NCBI GenBank assembly: GCA_966211525.1 | Contig: CBIHOZ010000085.1 | Location: forward strand, 1 to 29,352 | Reading direction: 5' to 3' | DNA from: Ohtaekwangia sp966211525 | GTDB lineage: Bacteria; Bacteroidota; Bacteroidia; Cytophagales; Cyclobacteriaceae | DNA: 29,352 bases | In this document: positions 9,419 through 17,216 of the stretch, piece by piece | Layout of the letters: every line of letters begins with the position of its first letter | How positions within the stretch are numbered: position 1 is the first letter of the stretch | Notes under the pieces: generated by a model | Told to the model about the DNA's origin: nothing | Databases searched by the model: none | The model's input: the letters and a program-made list of their open reading frames with translations, nothing else | Position numbers and translations under genes: made by a program

Positions 9419-10282
9419 TCAAACTAAAGAGGCTATATCTTTTTCTACCTTATGAACCATTTGCTGAAGTACCCTCTTCAATTCGAACAAATTGTGGTTA
9501 TTTTGATAGCTCATGAATTTAGTCAGTCCTTGTCTTATCGTATTAGAGCTGTAGCCAGTAAGTAATTCGAATGCTCGTCCTGCATCTGTATCTGTCAAGT
9601 ATTCGTCTCGCAAAAAGACTTTTACTGCCTGCAAGTAATATATCAGTAAGACAGTCTGCTCTCTATTCAATGAGGTCAGCTTATCATCCCCTTGACGTAA
9701 AAGCCCCTTGCGTTTTCTAAGTGATTCGCTCTTAGTCAAGGATTCATTCAACCTTTGTTTTTCCTTTAAGGAAATCCATTCCTGTATAGTTACCGAAGTG
9801 TTCTCTGATAAAATTTCCCCTTTGTATTTACGTATCACCAAATGAAGGAACCGTGAGAAGTTTGTCAGTTTATTTTCATAGTGATTCTCCAATTGATAGT
9901 CTAAGCACAAATCCAATTTCATCAAATCCGTATGCTTAAGTAAGTACGCAAAAAATTTATCGTATGACTTATGCTGTTGCTTGATATAAAGCGGCATCAA
10001 CGTATCATAATAAACAGGACACAGCTCATTCCTCTTATTGGGGTTTCGTCTATTAATCTTGCCTTGTTTTATGCTGGGATGCTCCCGAAGAATTTCTTCT
10101 ATACTCTTGCCTTTATACTGACTCAGTAAATCTTCTTCGAAAAGATGACTTTGTCCTTCATTTTCTAGTGTATCCAATACGAGCGGTTCGTATTGATTCT
10201 TATAAAACTGAACCGATTGGCAATCCTTTTCTTGAGATCCAATAAAACTCAGGAGTACGTCAAAATTTGGATCAGAATCCAT
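9419..10282 (-). CDS. Unrecognised 287-aa protein of the integrase module
   Basis: I do not recognise a named family. The protein is charged, mostly helical and has no signal peptide or membrane segment, so it should be cytoplasmic. The C-terminal third looks most conserved in character: LNREQTVLLIYYLQAVKVFL, then a helical stretch with LLTGYSSNTIRQGLTKF, then a terminal coiled-coil-like helix. The LTGYSxNTIRQ-type segment reminds me of proteins found next to integrase and excisionase genes in Bacteroidetes elements, which would make it an accessory or regulatory factor of recombination. That is inference from context. It is the first gene of the minus-strand block and faces a 717-base gap. 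Confidence 0.7.
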   Translation of the reverse strand: MDSDPNFDVLLSFIGSQEKDCQSVQFYKNQYEPLVLDTLENEGQSHLFEEDLLSQYKGKSIEEILREHPSIKQGKINRRNPNKRNELCPVYYDTLMPLYIKQQHKSYDKFFAYLLKHTDLMKLDLCLDYQLENHYENKLTNFSRFLHLVIRKYKGEILSENTSVTIQEWISLKEKQRLNESLTKSESLRKRKGLLRQGDDKLTSLNREQTVLLIYYLQAVKVFLRDEYLTDTDAGRAFELLTGYSSNTIRQGLTKFMSYQNNHNLFELKRVLQQMVHKVEKDIASLV

Positions 10283-10999
10283 CGTATTTGAGCTTTAGTA
10301 AAATCGCCTAAACGTTATTAAAGAAAACTACTAATTGTGACGAATCAATTCCCTAATCGTAAAGATTACGTGAAAATCCACATTGCAATTCGAAGGCAAC
10401 ATTTCGTAAAAGAGATAGTGGCAAGTTTGTAGTCGACACTTGGCTAAGAATTAAGCACCGCAACACAAATTTATCGACTATGTCAAGGTTGATTTGGACT
10501 ATTAACCACTCGCATTTCAGTGTAAATCACTCAGGTCGTACCTAACTTCAGCCTATCAATAGTTACTTTTTTTGAAGAAAACCTCGAAAATTTTATACAG
10601 AAAAACAACTCCGTATTCTTACTGATACCAGACAATTGCCGCTCTTTGCCCAAGACTATCATTAATTCAAGAGTCAAATATTGATTTAACCGTTTGCTTT
10701 CTAAGCTACAAAATACAAATCACTGATATTCTGAAGATTAACATTAAATCCAGCAACATTTGGTTCGAAATTTTGCCACTCAGGTCGACTTTAAAAGTGG
10801 ACATTGAAGCAATTCGTGTCCACTTTTTTTATGCCTATATACTTCAAAGCAACTCCGGCTTCAGCGTTGAAACTTTTTTCAGCATTTATATCTCGCCACC
10901 GGAACAATAAAACTTTAGACCTCAGTCAAGTATAAACCTTCAATTGAGAGTAATTTAAAGTAACGATAATTATATCTACTTTTCAGAAAATTCGAATCA
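10283..10999. other. Gene-free junction between the defence island and the sugar cassette
   Basis: 717 AT-rich bases separate the divergent 287-aa gene and the GT2 glycosyltransferase. No gene or tRNA is supported on either strand. It holds the promoters of both blocks, an 11-base direct repeat CACTCAGGTCG at 10528-10538 and 10777-10787, and a perfect hairpin at 10793-10827. It is a candidate for the right end of the mobile island. Confidence 0.5.
10793..10827 (+). terminator. Perfect 11-bp stem hairpin with T-run
   Basis: Arms AAAAGTGGACA and TGTCCACTTTT enclose 13 bases, and the right arm runs into seven T. It has the form of an intrinsic terminator for plus-strand transcripts, yet no plus-strand gene lies to its left. 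It may insulate the glycosyltransferase operon, end a small RNA, or be part of an element end. Confidence 0.5.
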
Positions 11000-11923
11000 A
11001 TGATCTCAGTTGTTATTCCCGTTTACATGGGAAGGGACTTTATGGTTGAGTTACATCAACGTTTAGTGAGTACGTTGGAGAAAATCTCTGTTGATTTTGA
11101 AATTATCCTGGTCAACGATCAGTGTCCTCAAAACTCATGGGAGTTGATAAGTAAAATTGCTTTGCAGGACAAAAGAGTGAAAGGTATCAACCTATCTCGA
11201 AATTTTGGACAACACTACGCAATTACTGCTGGGCTAAGTATGGCAAGCGGTGAATGGATTGTGGTTATGGATTGCGACCTACAAGACCAACCTGAAGAGA
11301 TTGCAAGACTATATGCAGAAGTGAAACGAGGCGATTATCAGATCATCTTTGCCCAACGGGAAGAGAGAAGAGATACTTTTTTTAAAAGGCTATCGTCTAA
11401 AGTGTTTTATTCTTGCTTCGGGTATTTAACGGAGACAAAGCAAGACAGCTCTATTGCAAACTTTGGTATATATCACCGTAAGGCTATACAAGCTGTTTTG
11501 GACATGAAGGATCAGATTCGCTACTTTCCTGCCATGATACAATGGGTAGGCTTTGCAAAAAAAGCAATACGGGTTGAGCACAGTGAGCGCAAATATGGTC
11601 AAACCAGTTATTCATGGAGTAAACTGATCAAGCTTGCCATGAACACGATTATATCTTTTTCAGACAAACCGCTGCGGCTTACCATAAAACTTGGCTTTTT
11701 AATTTCGGTGATTTCTGCTTTGATGGGGTTTTACACACTCTTTAACTATATAGCAGGAGGAATAACGGTAGTCGGATATACTAGTTTAATTATATCGATA
11801 TGGTTCCTTTGTGGCCTGATCATTATGATTCTAGGTATGCTTGGACTTTACCTGGGAAAGTCGTTTGATAAGATCAAAGACAGACCTCTATTTATCGTTA
11901 AAGATACCATTAACATTCAGTAA
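11000..11923 (+). CDS. Family 2 glycosyltransferase, polyprenyl-phosphate type (ArnC/GtrB/DPM1-like)
   Basis: 307 aa. The GT-A domain fills residues 1-210, with the start MISVVIPVYMGRD, the nucleotide-binding VND at 38-40, the motif NLSRNFGQHYAITAGL at 64-79 and the metal/catalytic DCDLQDQPE beginning at D91. Two C-terminal membrane helices follow (about 224-250 and 256-285), ending in GLYLGKSFDKIKDRP. This layout is that of enzymes that put a sugar from a nucleotide carrier onto undecaprenyl or dolichyl phosphate at the inner membrane face. It is the first gene of a three-gene operon with a formyltransferase one base downstream and a WecE aminotransferase after that, so its substrate is probably the formylated amino sugar they make. 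Class is secure; substrate is inferred. Confidence 0.9.
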   Translation: MISVVIPVYMGRDFMVELHQRLVSTLEKISVDFEIILVNDQCPQNSWELISKIALQDKRVKGINLSRNFGQHYAITAGLSMASGEWIVVMDCDLQDQPEEIARLYAEVKRGDYQIIFAQREERRDTFFKRLSSKVFYSCFGYLTETKQDSSIANFGIYHRKAIQAVLDMKDQIRYFPAMIQWVGFAKKAIRVEHSERKYGQTSYSWSKLIKLAMNTIISFSDKPLRLTIKLGFLISVISALMGFYTLFNYIAGGITVVGYTSLIISIWFLCGLIIMILGMLGLYLGKSFDKIKDRPLFIVKDTINIQ

Positions 11924-11924
11924 T

Positions 11925-12800
11925 ATGGTTACCCTTTTATTGATGACCTATAAAGGGTATAAGGTTTTGGAACACCTTATTGAACAGGATTTACACCGTA
12001 TTCTTGATGCTGTAATTATTGGGGAAGACAAGGCTACCGAGAACGACTACTCAAATGAAATAATTGCACTCTGCGAAAAACATACCATCAAGTTCTTTCG
12101 AAGAAAGGAAGACTATACAATTGACAGCAAATATAGTTTAGCTATCTCCTGGCGTTGGTTAATACCAACTGAAAATACAGAACTCATTGTACTACACGAT
12201 TCTCTTCTCCCTAAGTACAGAGGCTTTGCCCCTTTAGTAAATCAGTTAATCAACGGGGAGAAAAAGATTGGACTAACAGCAATAAAGGCATCTGATCAAT
12301 ACGACCGCGGTCCCGTTATCATGCAACAATCTGTAGACATTCAATATCCTATCAAGATCAAAGATGCGATTGAAATCATTTCTGACCTATATTCATCTAT
12401 AACCGCCGATATATTCAGAGCTGTAGCGAACGAAAGTGAACTTGTTTTCATACCTCAGGATGAATCTCAAGCCTCGTATAGCTTATGGAGAGACGAAGAG
12501 GACTACCATATTGACTGGACTCAGGATTCAGCCGACATTGTGCGGTTTATACATGCTGTTGGTTACCCGTATTTAGGTGCGTCTACTCTGATGGAAGACA
12601 AAAAAATTCGGATATACCATGCCGAAGTGTACCCGGATGTACATATAGTGAACAGAGATTCCGGTAAAATTATTTTCATTGATAACGACAGACCTGTTGT
12701 GGTTTGTGGCACAGGGTTAATCAAAATATTGGATGCGCGCCTAGACGGCACAGGCGCAAGTATATTCCCTCTCAACAAATTCAGACTAAGATTCAAATGA
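11925..12800 (+). CDS. Sugar N-formyltransferase (formyl_trans family, ArnA/Fmt-like)
   Basis: 291 aa from the ATG one base after the glycosyltransferase stop; the frame is open further upstream, but that would overlap the neighbour by 83 bases. The N-terminal catalytic domain contains LHDSLLPKYRGFAPL (from residue 90), with H91 and the downstream acid D127 (QYDRGPVI) in the places of the catalytic His and Asp of 10-formyl-THF-dependent transferases. A C-terminal formyl_trans_C-like domain starts near residue 205 (DYHIDWTQDSADIVRFI, GYPYLGA). Compared with the NLH of ArnA and Fmt, the Asn position reads Val (V89). Placement between a polyprenyl-phosphate glycosyltransferase and a sugar aminotransferase argues for formylation of an amino sugar rather than of Met-tRNA. 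The stop overlaps the wecE start as ATGA. Confidence 0.85.
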   Translation: MVTLLLMTYKGYKVLEHLIEQDLHRILDAVIIGEDKATENDYSNEIIALCEKHTIKFFRRKEDYTIDSKYSLAISWRWLIPTENTELIVLHDSLLPKYRGFAPLVNQLINGEKKIGLTAIKASDQYDRGPVIMQQSVDIQYPIKIKDAIEIISDLYSSITADIFRAVANESELVFIPQDESQASYSLWRDEEDYHIDWTQDSADIVRFIHAVGYPYLGASTLMEDKKIRIYHAEVYPDVHIVNRDSGKIIFIDNDRPVVVCGTGLIKILDARLDGTGASIFPLNKFRLRFK

Positions 12801-13921
12801 AAATACCGTTTAACAAGCCAGCCTTTGTTGGTAATGAGTTAGAGTATATTAAGCAGGCCATCCAAATAGGTCAGATATCCGGCAACGGCCACTTTACAAA
12901 AAAGTGTCATCATTTTTTTGAAGAGAAATTTTCGAGTAAGTGCCTATTAACAACTTCATGTACAGATGCACTGGAAATGTGCTCCCTCCTATTAGATATA
13001 CAGCCCGGAGACGAAGTGATAATCCCCTCCTATACATTTGTATCAACTGCTAACGCTTTTGTTCTTCGTGGAGCGAAAATAGTATTTGCTGATAGTCAGC
13101 CCGATCATCCTAATATGGATGCTGAATCAATCGAACAGTTAATCTCCCCACGCACAAGAGCCATCGTTGTTGTACACTATGCTGGTATTGCTTGTGACAT
13201 GGATAAAATTATGTCACTTGCACAACGCTATAATTTATTTGTTGTGGAAGACGCTGCCCAGGCAATTGACAGTTACTATAAAGGTAAACCCCTTGGAACT
13301 ATCGGACATCTTGCTGCCTTTTCTTTTCACGAGACCAAGAATGTAATTTCAGGTGAAGGCGGATTATTGGTTATCAATGACAAGCAGTTTGAAAAACGCG
13401 CCGAAATACTTTGGGAAAAAGGCACCAATAGAACGGCATTCTTTAAAGGCGAAGTAGATAAATATGGATGGGTTGATGTTGGAAGTTCTTTCCTACCGTC
13501 CGATCTGATTGCGGCTTTCCTGTATGCTCAACTTGAAAAGATGGATGTAATTCAGTCCAAAAGGAAATTGATCTGGGATACGTACTTCGAAAACCTTCTT
13601 CCGCTAAAAGAACAAGGGCATATCAAATTCCCCGTAATACCTGCGTATGCGACTAACAATGCACACATGTTCTATATCCTTTGTAAGGATGTAGATACAC
13701 GTGACAAACTAATAGCACACCTGAAAAAGCACGATATACTTTCTGTTTTCCATTACTTGTCACTTCACAAATCTCCGTTTTACGCATCTCGTCATGATGG
13801 ACGTGAACTGTATTGGAGTGACTTCTATAGCGATCGACTGGTGCGACTCCCCTTCTATTTTGAACTTTCTCCTGACGATCAGAAAAAAATATTAAACACA
13901 ATACAAGGGTTCTTTAACTAG
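12797..13921 (+). CDS. wecE: dTDP-4-amino-4,6-dideoxygalactose transaminase (WecE/RffA)
   Basis: 374 aa from the ATG that overlaps the formyltransferase stop; E. coli WecE has about the same length and begins the same way. The enzyme uses PLP and glutamate to turn dTDP-4-keto-6-deoxyglucose into dTDP-Fuc4N. Close matches to WecE run along its length: DIQPGDEVIIPSYTFVSTAN, VHYAGIACDMD, LFVVEDAAQ and SFHETKNV with the PLP lysine K181, then EKGTNRTAFFKGEVDKYGW and NAHMFYI. It is a DegT/DnrJ/EryC1-fold protein. It is third in the operon and probably supplies the amine that the upstream gene formylates. The precise sugar stereochemistry is inferred from the WecE-like sequence. It ends 6 bases from the stop of the convergent membrane-protein gene. 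Confidence 0.9.
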   Translation: MKIPFNKPAFVGNELEYIKQAIQIGQISGNGHFTKKCHHFFEEKFSSKCLLTTSCTDALEMCSLLLDIQPGDEVIIPSYTFVSTANAFVLRGAKIVFADSQPDHPNMDAESIEQLISPRTRAIVVVHYAGIACDMDKIMSLAQRYNLFVVEDAAQAIDSYYKGKPLGTIGHLAAFSFHETKNVISGEGGLLVINDKQFEKRAEILWEKGTNRTAFFKGEVDKYGWVDVGSSFLPSDLIAAFLYAQLEKMDVIQSKRKLIWDTYFENLLPLKEQGHIKFPVIPAYATNNAHMFYILCKDVDTRDKLIAHLKKHDILSVFHYLSLHKSPFYASRHDGRELYWSDFYSDRLVRLPFYFELSPDDQKKILNTIQGFFN

Positions 13922-13927
13922 GCTCCG

Positions 13928-15871
13928 TCACAGTTTACCTCTAATAACTGAGTAAACTTTCAGATTAATAGCAGGTGCATCATACAACGGTTCTAAATAG
14001 CGCTTCTTATCATCTGGTAACGAATAGTTATAGTTCGTTAGAACATACTCGATATTGAAGTCCTTGATAAACTTTTGCTGAAGAGTAGCTATATTTTCAG
14101 GGCTGTAACTTGGCTGCTTTTCAAGATAGCGATAGAACAATGCATTTTTTATTTGTTCTTTTTCATTTGCAAAATGAATACTGCTGCTGTCAAGAGGAAT
14201 ATCTAAAATCGACAACGATATAGTATGAAAACTATCTCTATTGACAAACTGCTGCAACTTCATATCCAACGCTCCAAATGGCAATGCTTTGGTTGCCCAA
14301 TTTGTATCTGAAGAAAAGAAAACGCCAACTGGATTTTTTACTTTTGACGAAAATAACTCGACACATTCCTGAACGGAGCTTTCTGTAACAGATACTGAAT
14401 TTGTCAGAGCTTTTCGCTCTGCGACATCCTTAAGCAAACCAATAACAGGTAGCAACAATATAGTGGCTAGTATGCTATTCCTATACATTTTATTATTTGC
14501 GTTCCTAACTATATCACATCCTATAGCAATAAGAAAGCACGTTATAAACGGAATAAATGTATTTGAGAATAGTTGAACACTGTTTGCATTTCTATGAAAA
14601 AGACCCCAAGGTATAACGAATGCAAAAAAAGTGACTGCCAGTGTAAGCAGTACATCACGTACCTTCTTAAAACCATACTGCCGGGCAGTAAATAACAATA
14701 CCAAAAATATTGGCAGATATAAAAGAAAGACCTGAATAACTGTGCCGCCTACTACGTTGATAAATGTTTTTATATAGGTTGCTGATGTATACTCGTGATA
14801 ATCAAAAGACCAATCACCTCCGGCATCTGATTGACCCGTTTTGTAGAAAATCGCGATGAACAAAACTATTACTATTGCTTTTGAAGCAATTTCCCATTTA
14901 AAAAAGTCTTTCCTGAATAGCTCGTTTACGAAGAAGAGAAAAAGAACAAAAAAAACGCCCGGTGCAGATGATACATTAATGATCGGCAACGCGAGTAAAA
15001 CCGATACAATGAATTTACTTCGAAAAGTATTGGATTCCCTATAGAGTAGAATTACGATAATGACCATCCAATATATGGGAAACAGCTTTGAGTAATTTAG
15101 GCTATGTCTGGCAAAGACATCTGCAGTTTGCAGAAATGGTATATTTATAATCGCACCCCAAAAAATACCAGTTGCAAATACCAGCAACCATGCTATAACT
15201 TTACTATAGAAAGTGACACCAAACCAGGTTTCAATTAAAGCAACTAACCCCAGCCATACCCCGGCTATACCTATAGTATAGGAACTAAGGATCATCAGTT
15301 CCACTGCATTTTGACGCGTCACATAAATCAATAACGAGTTAATCCAAATATCTACATAGTGGTAAGGAACTACGTTATGCTCAAAAAATATATAATCAAA
15401 CTCAGCATTCTCTATCCCGGTTTCGAGTAAATATTTGGACAGCTTAGCATAAAAAACATAGTCGTTGTACACAGGCTCAATAAAATAACCGCCGGCATCC
15501 ATAAACACAGTGCGGTATATAATAATTACCAGGGATATGACTGATAATTCCAACAGTCTTTTTACAAGAAAAGGGATTGTTATACTACCCTGTATCCCTG
15601 TAAGGGTCAATTGACGAATAAGACGATTATCCCACCACAGGAACACACCAATTAATATAAAACCCAAAAGAACAGTGGCTCCGCTGGATACTATAAGTGC
15701 AAAAAGCGTTATAATTAAAAAGAACCCTATTAAAAAAATCTTAAAAACTCCACTATAACTCTGTTCAACTTTGAAACGTAAAATCCGTGAAGCACCAAAA
15801 CCAATCGACAAACTTATCGATAAGAAGACGACAACATAAAGTACATTTTTTAAAATCAGCTCAAACATCAT
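13928..15871 (-). CDS. Polytopic membrane protein, possible GT-C-type glycosyltransferase
   Basis: 647 aa starting MMFELILKNV. Roughly a dozen hydrophobic helices fill residues 1-490, followed by a soluble C-terminal region of about 150 aa that ends with IEYVLTNYNYSLPDDKKRYL. The first large loop carries acidic residues (MDAGGYFIEPVYNDYVFYAK) and later HNVVPYHYVDIWIN. This layout, with acids in the first extracytoplasmic loop and a C-terminal soluble part, is that of GT-C enzymes such as ArnT and PMT, which use polyprenyl-linked sugars; I could not match it to a named family. It faces a polyprenyl-phosphate glycosyltransferase operon convergently and follows a methyltransferase gene by 59 bases. 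Its function as the transferase for the formylated sugar is inference; a polymerase or flippase-like role is possible. Confidence 0.75.
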   Translation of the reverse strand: MMFELILKNVLYVVVFLSISLSIGFGASRILRFKVEQSYSGVFKIFLIGFFLIITLFALIVSSGATVLLGFILIGVFLWWDNRLIRQLTLTGIQGSITIPFLVKRLLELSVISLVIIIYRTVFMDAGGYFIEPVYNDYVFYAKLSKYLLETGIENAEFDYIFFEHNVVPYHYVDIWINSLLIYVTRQNAVELMILSSYTIGIAGVWLGLVALIETWFGVTFYSKVIAWLLVFATGIFWGAIINIPFLQTADVFARHSLNYSKLFPIYWMVIIVILLYRESNTFRSKFIVSVLLALPIINVSSAPGVFFVLFLFFVNELFRKDFFKWEIASKAIVIVLFIAIFYKTGQSDAGGDWSFDYHEYTSATYIKTFINVVGGTVIQVFLLYLPIFLVLLFTARQYGFKKVRDVLLTLAVTFFAFVIPWGLFHRNANSVQLFSNTFIPFITCFLIAIGCDIVRNANNKMYRNSILATILLLPVIGLLKDVAERKALTNSVSVTESSVQECVELFSSKVKNPVGVFFSSDTNWATKALPFGALDMKLQQFVNRDSFHTISLSILDIPLDSSSIHFANEKEQIKNALFYRYLEKQPSYSPENIATLQQKFIKDFNIEYVLTNYNYSLPDDKKRYLEPLYDAPAINLKVYSVIRGKL

Positions 15872-15930
15872 TTCTTTCTGAATTCAATCTATACCTCTTT
15901 AATATATCTATTCGAATTTACCTTTATGCG

Positions 15931-16758
15931 CTAACACCTTTTTCTGGCAATAACCAGACAACTTCCTCCCAGGTGAATCACCTTACCATTTCTTATTCTG
16001 GATATTTCGAAGTCCCAAATATAGTTTAGTATTTTACCGATCAGGCCTCCGCTTTTGTGCTCCTTCTTATGCTTATCCAAATTACCGGAGTTCTTGTGCA
16101 GCCCGAGTCTGCTAGGTAGTGTACGAAACAAAAATACTGCTATAGGGAGAATCGAGAATATATACGAGGAGTACTCAACATGAAAGCCAACCGACTGCAA
16201 CTTCCTTTTTAGTTCATTTGTGGTATACCGTCTAAAATGACCGGCATCCACATCTTCGTTAGACCATAAGGCATTAAAAGCAGGCACCGTTATAAAAACA
16301 AAGCCACCATCTCTTAAATATGAATAGACGCTTTTCAAAAAATCAACATCATGCTCAATGTGCTCAACAACGTCAAATAACCCTATTGCAGGAATGCTAG
16401 CCTTTATTAGCGAAGCGTTTTCAAGCGTTGAGCAGATTACATGATTTAGGCCTCGCTTTTTTGCATTGATACACCCCTGAATTCCCGGCTCGATCAACAC
16501 CGTTGAGATACCTTTTTCTTCTAATCCCTTTGCAACAAAACCATTTCCTCCCCCGATATCAAAGAATATATAGTTGGCGCAGTACTTCATCACGCCTTCG
16601 ATGATGCAATTATTACGATGTTTAAACCAGAAACTGTTTTCTTCTACCTGAAAGTAATCATCATTGCCACTTTCAGGATACGAAACTCTGCTTTGCTCTC
16701 TTGAATAAAAAATACCGTCCTTATGAATGAGGCCGCTCGCATGGTCTTGAAGGTTCAT
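15931..16758 (-). CDS. Class I SAM-dependent methyltransferase
   Basis: 275 aa. The Rossmann core spans about 60-200: SAM-binding motif I FFDIGGGNGF (D67 to G73), acidic residue E90 at the end of strand 2 (VLIEPG), and motif IV GLFDVVEHIEHD, followed by LRDGGFVFITVP. The start HASGLIHKDGIFYSREQS and a hydrophobic stretch near 204-220 suggest contact with a membrane-linked substrate. Proteins of this Methyltransf_11/23 type are common in polysaccharide and glycolipid clusters, where they methylate a sugar or a lipid-linked intermediate. It is the first gene of the minus-strand pair with the 647-aa membrane protein. The substrate cannot be read from the sequence. Confidence 0.85.
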   Translation of the reverse strand: MNLQDHASGLIHKDGIFYSREQSRVSYPESGNDDYFQVEENSFWFKHRNNCIIEGVMKYCANYIFFDIGGGNGFVAKGLEEKGISTVLIEPGIQGCINAKKRGLNHVICSTLENASLIKASIPAIGLFDVVEHIEHDVDFLKSVYSYLRDGGFVFITVPAFNALWSNEDVDAGHFRRYTTNELKRKLQSVGFHVEYSSYIFSILPIAVFLFRTLPSRLGLHKNSGNLDKHKKEHKSGGLIGKILNYIWDFEISRIRNGKVIHLGGSCLVIARKRC

Positions 16759-17043
16759 TACTTGTTCAATAAAATCGGGCTACGGAATCTTTTTGAAATT
16801 GAAGAATTAAGATTTCTAATGGGAGAAAGTAATCACTAAAAATTAGTCATTTACTCATCCAAATATCGCTAAATGAGTGGCATTTTTAAATCCAGACATA
16901 AGGTTAGATCTCTTGTTAACTTAATTTTTAAATATCTTTTGAGAGTCACAATTACGAATCACTAGATCACTGACTAACAACAATTTATAAAATAATTAAC
17001 AAGTAAAACCCAAAATGAAGTTCTGGATTTCAATGTTTAATCT
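16759..17043. other. Divergent intergenic region between the methyltransferase and mrcA
   Basis: AT-rich and without a gene. It contains short inverted repeats, including ACTAA-AAA-TTAGT near 16836 and ACTCAT/ATGAGT around 16853-16878, which may be operators of the methyltransferase promoter. It marks the visible change from AT-rich accessory DNA to higher-GC core DNA. Confidence 0.4.
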
Positions 17044-17051
17044 TACATTTG
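17044..17051 (+). promoter_or_regulatory. -7 promoter box of mrcA
   Basis: TACATTTG fits the Bacteroidetes consensus TAnnTTTG, with a weak TTCTG about 19 bases upstream. Initiation would fall near 17058, giving a leader of about 160 bases before the mrcA ATG. Confidence 0.45.
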
Positions 17052-17059
17052 CGCAAAAT

Positions 17060-17091
17060 AAAGCCTTCGAATCTCTAGATTTGAAGGCTTT
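17060..17091 (+). promoter_or_regulatory. Hairpin at the predicted 5' end of the mrcA transcript
   Basis: Inverted arms AAAGCCTTC and GAAGGCTTT are extended inward by AATCT/AGATT across a G-T pair, followed by TTTTAA. It begins within a few bases of the predicted transcription start and no plus-strand gene ends before it, so it is more likely a leader stem-loop, attenuator or small RNA than the terminator of a gene. Confidence 0.45.
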
Positions 17092-17216
17092 TAAGTTTAA
17101 TAAACTCTCCTACCATAACTTCAGGCGATAAATGAACCCAATGTATATCGCTTCCTGATTGTTATATAATGTGCTGGTAATTATCTTACCTCCTTTCGTT
17201 TGTTGACGTGAATAGT

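Noticed and set aside
10755..10790. GGTTCGAAAT, resembling the T-loop of a tRNA and so a possible integration target
   Set aside because: The flanking bases do not form a T stem and no acceptor, D or anticodon arm is present.
11841..11924. Upstream extension of the formyltransferase frame
   Set aside because: It would overlap the glycosyltransferase by 83 bases; the ATG one base after the stop gives a normal N-terminus.
12704..12796. Upstream extension of the wecE frame
   Set aside because: WecE proteins start at the IPFN segment; the ATG overlapping the formyltransferase stop fits both length and homology.
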